NCBI GenBank assembly: GCA_965249895.1
Contig: CBDFNC010000004.1
Location: 1,054,001-1,118,000 of the forward strand
From: CBDFNC01 sp965249895
GTDB lineage: Bacteria > Pseudomonadota > Gammaproteobacteria > Enterobacterales > CBDFNC01
Length of the DNA stretch: 64,000 nucleotides
Reading direction: 5' to 3'
In this document: in pieces, positions 62,650 through 64,000 of the stretch
Layout of the letters: the number at the start of each line of letters is the position of its first letter
How positions within the stretch are numbered: position 1 is the stretch's first letter
Notes under the pieces: model-generated
Told to the model about the DNA's origin: nothing
The model's input: the letters and a program-made list of their open reading frames with translations, nothing else
Database searches by the model: none
Position numbers and translations under genes: made by a program

Positions 62650-63956
62650 TATTCCGCCTCCAATATCATTGCCGCGCCTAAACCACCTGCCGCACAGGCC
62701 GTGTTTAACCCAAGGCCACCACCGCGGCGCTTCAACTCTCTTAAGGTTTGGGTGATCATCCTGGCGCCCGTCGCTGCAAATGGATGACCGTAAGCGATAG
62801 AGCCGCCCAAGACGTTAAATTTATCCATATCCACTTCGCCGATGGCTTTACTGCGTCCCAGCTTTTCCTGGGCAAATTTATCCGAGCCAAACATTTTTAG
62901 GTTGGCCAACGTTTGCGCCGCAAACGCTTCGTGCATATCAATCAGGGTCAAATCACTCAAGCTGATCCCGGCTCTGTCCAGCGCTATGGGGGTGGCATAG
63001 GAAGGGCCCATCAGCATATCTTCATGCACATCTATGGCTGAAAACGCAAAGCTGCGGATATAACCCAGGACTGGTAAACCAAGGGCTTTGGCTTTATCTT
63101 CGGCCATCAGCATTACGGCCGCCGCACCATCGGTCAGAGGTGTGGCGTTGGCGGCAGTGACGCTGCCGTGTTTACGGTCAAAAGCGGGCCTGAGTTTCGC
63201 GTAACCCGCCAGGGACGAATCGAAGCGGATATTATTATCTTTGCGCAGCGCTTCTTTATAAGGCGCTGCAAACGCTGTCATCACTTCTTCATCCAGCAAG
63301 CCTTCGTTCCAGGCGTTGGCAGCCAGCTGATGTGAGTGGTGCGCCAGCTTATCCTGCTCCTCGCGGCTGATTTGATGGCTCTTCGCCATTTGCTCCGCAG
63401 TTTGTCCCATGGAGAGGCCGGTGCTGTATTCCGCTACGGCCGGTGGCACAGGTAACAGGTCTTTCAAACCAAGCTTCTTAATAATCTGCCACTTTGCGCC
63501 TGTACTGCGCGCTTTACTTAGTTCAAGCAAAGATGCCGCAAACTTTTTCGATACCCCTATGGGTAGTACGGAGGATGAATCGGCGCCGCCCGCGATGCCA
63601 CAACTAACGGTGCCAGCCATGATGGACTCGGTAACATTTGCCACCGCCTGAAAGCTGGTGGCACACGCCCGCGTTACCGAATAAGCATCTGTACCCACGG
63701 ACATTCCTGTACCCAGAACTATTTCACGGGCAATATTAGGTGCCGCCGGCATCTGAACTACCTGGCCAAACACCAGCTGCTCGATTTCTTGCGGCGGCAA
63801 ATCCAGGCGGTTTAACATTTCACCTACTACTAACTTACCCAGATCAAGGGCCGACTGAGACTTATAGGCGGTCAATTGCTTGGCAAACGGCGTTCTAAGG
63901 CCGGCGACAACGGCAACTCTTTGGCCATTGCGACTTTTCAAATCTATTGAGGTCAT
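62649..63956 (-). CDS. fadI: 3-ketoacyl-CoA thiolase FadI
   Basis: FadI is the beta subunit of the FadIJ complex, cleaving 3-ketoacyl-CoA to acetyl-CoA. The 435-residue thiolase has the nucleophilic Cys in VTRACATSFQAVANVTES near residue 97, the His in YGHPFAATGARM, and the second Cys in LNTACAAGGLGAAMILEAE at the C-terminus. Its stop begins the chain of coupled micro-ORFs that leads to fadJ; in most relatives fadI and fadJ are adjacent without such an insert. Confidence 0.95.
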   Translation of the reverse strand: MTSIDLKSRNGQRVAVVAGLRTPFAKQLTAYKSQSALDLGKLVVGEMLNRLDLPPQEIEQLVFGQVVQMPAAPNIAREIVLGTGMSVGTDAYSVTRACATSFQAVANVTESIMAGTVSCGIAGGADSSSVLPIGVSKKFAASLLELSKARSTGAKWQIIKKLGLKDLLPVPPAVAEYSTGLSMGQTAEQMAKSHQISREEQDKLAHHSHQLAANAWNEGLLDEEVMTAFAAPYKEALRKDNNIRFDSSLAGYAKLRPAFDRKHGSVTAANATPLTDGAAAVMLMAEDKAKALGLPVLGYIRSFAFSAIDVHEDMLMGPSYATPIALDRAGISLSDLTLIDMHEAFAAQTLANLKMFGSDKFAQEKLGRSKAIGEVDMDKFNVLGGSIAYGHPFAATGARMITQTLRELKRRGGGLGLNTACAAGGLGAAMILEAE

Positions 63957-64000
63957 GTTATTTCACCCAGAGTAAGAGGTCCAACCAGTATTCGTATCGT

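Larger units (their letters stand above)
62238..62675. repeat. 137-bp tandem repeat array between fadI and fadJ
   Basis: The anchor AATATCAT starts at 62251, 62388, 62525 and 62662: three periods of exactly 137 bp, the last being the true fadI 3' end. 137 is 3 x 46 minus 1, which is exactly what one-base TAATG overlaps between 46-codon ORFs require. Identity between units is about 95%. Confidence 0.93.

Noticed and set aside
59531..62675. 113-bp and 137-bp repeats as CRISPR-like arrays
   Set aside because: The units are direct, contiguous and coding, have no unique spacers, and the last unit is a gene end.

Overview
This window looks like the chromosome of a marine or estuarine gammaproteobacterium, most likely Alteromonadales (Alteromonas/Shewanella-like). 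The evidence is gene content and order: lrp-ftsK-lolA-rarA, aat-ate-infA-clpA-clpS-cspD, mnmA-hflD-purB, aroC-prmB-smrB, a monomeric NADP isocitrate dehydrogenase, and fadI-fadJ. This is inferred from protein family resemblance read by eye; no database search was possible. I saw no tRNA, rRNA or CRISPR array.

Layout. (1) 0-21.1 kb is ordinary core genome: rarA/lolA/ftsK (minus), lrp and ald (divergent), trxB, a dual-receiver GGDEF protein, the N-degron module (aat, ate, clpA, clpS), infA, cspD, rluE-nudJ-mnmA-hflD-purB-roxA, and a leucine-dehydrogenase-like gene. (2) 21.1-26.1 kb is a boundary zone: a modF-like fragment fused to a dead group II intron, an IS30 remnant, an intact dld, and an ISAs1-family element (10-bp target duplication) placed just upstream of dld. 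(3) 26.1-41.7 kb reads as the wreck of a chromosomal integron. There are four attC-like sites, all pointing the same way on the minus strand. The cassette genes are a methyltransferase, a GNAT acetyltransferase and a YefM-YoeB toxin-antitoxin pair. A class-C-like group II intron sits in one attC in opposite orientation to the cassettes. At the right edge is the 3' remnant of an intI-like integrase facing away from the array, as expected of an integron. This array has been invaded by IS110, IS66, IS21, two copies of an IS91-like element carrying its own tyrosine recombinase, an unclassified DDE element, a 134-bp TA-flanked insertion, and a RIT element (three overlapping tyrosine recombinases). 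(4) 42.2-48.6 kb returns to core genes: a hotdog thioesterase, aroC, prmB, smrB and icd. (5) 49.5-55.6 kb is a second IS cluster: an EamA pseudogene, an IS1182-family element, a 248-bp MITE, its ISNCY-like relative and another DDE transposase, several bounded by CTAG. (6) 56-64 kb is core: sixA, an M16 metallopeptidase, a tiny membrane protein with a tandem array of truncated copies, and the fadI-fadJ beta-oxidation pair.

The most unusual signal is a recurring one. At four core loci (trxB, smrB, the small membrane protein gene, fadI/fadJ) the 3' end of a gene has been copied in tandem into the adjacent intergenic space. Three of the four carry open micro-ORFs with their own ATG and mostly synonymous differences. 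The clearest case is a chain of three 45-codon ORFs between fadI and fadJ. Each overlaps the next by TAATG, each ends with the fadI C-terminal peptide and embedded Shine-Dalgarno, and each begins with a fadJ-like or modified N-terminus, so the whole fadI-micro-micro-micro-fadJ chain looks translationally coupled.
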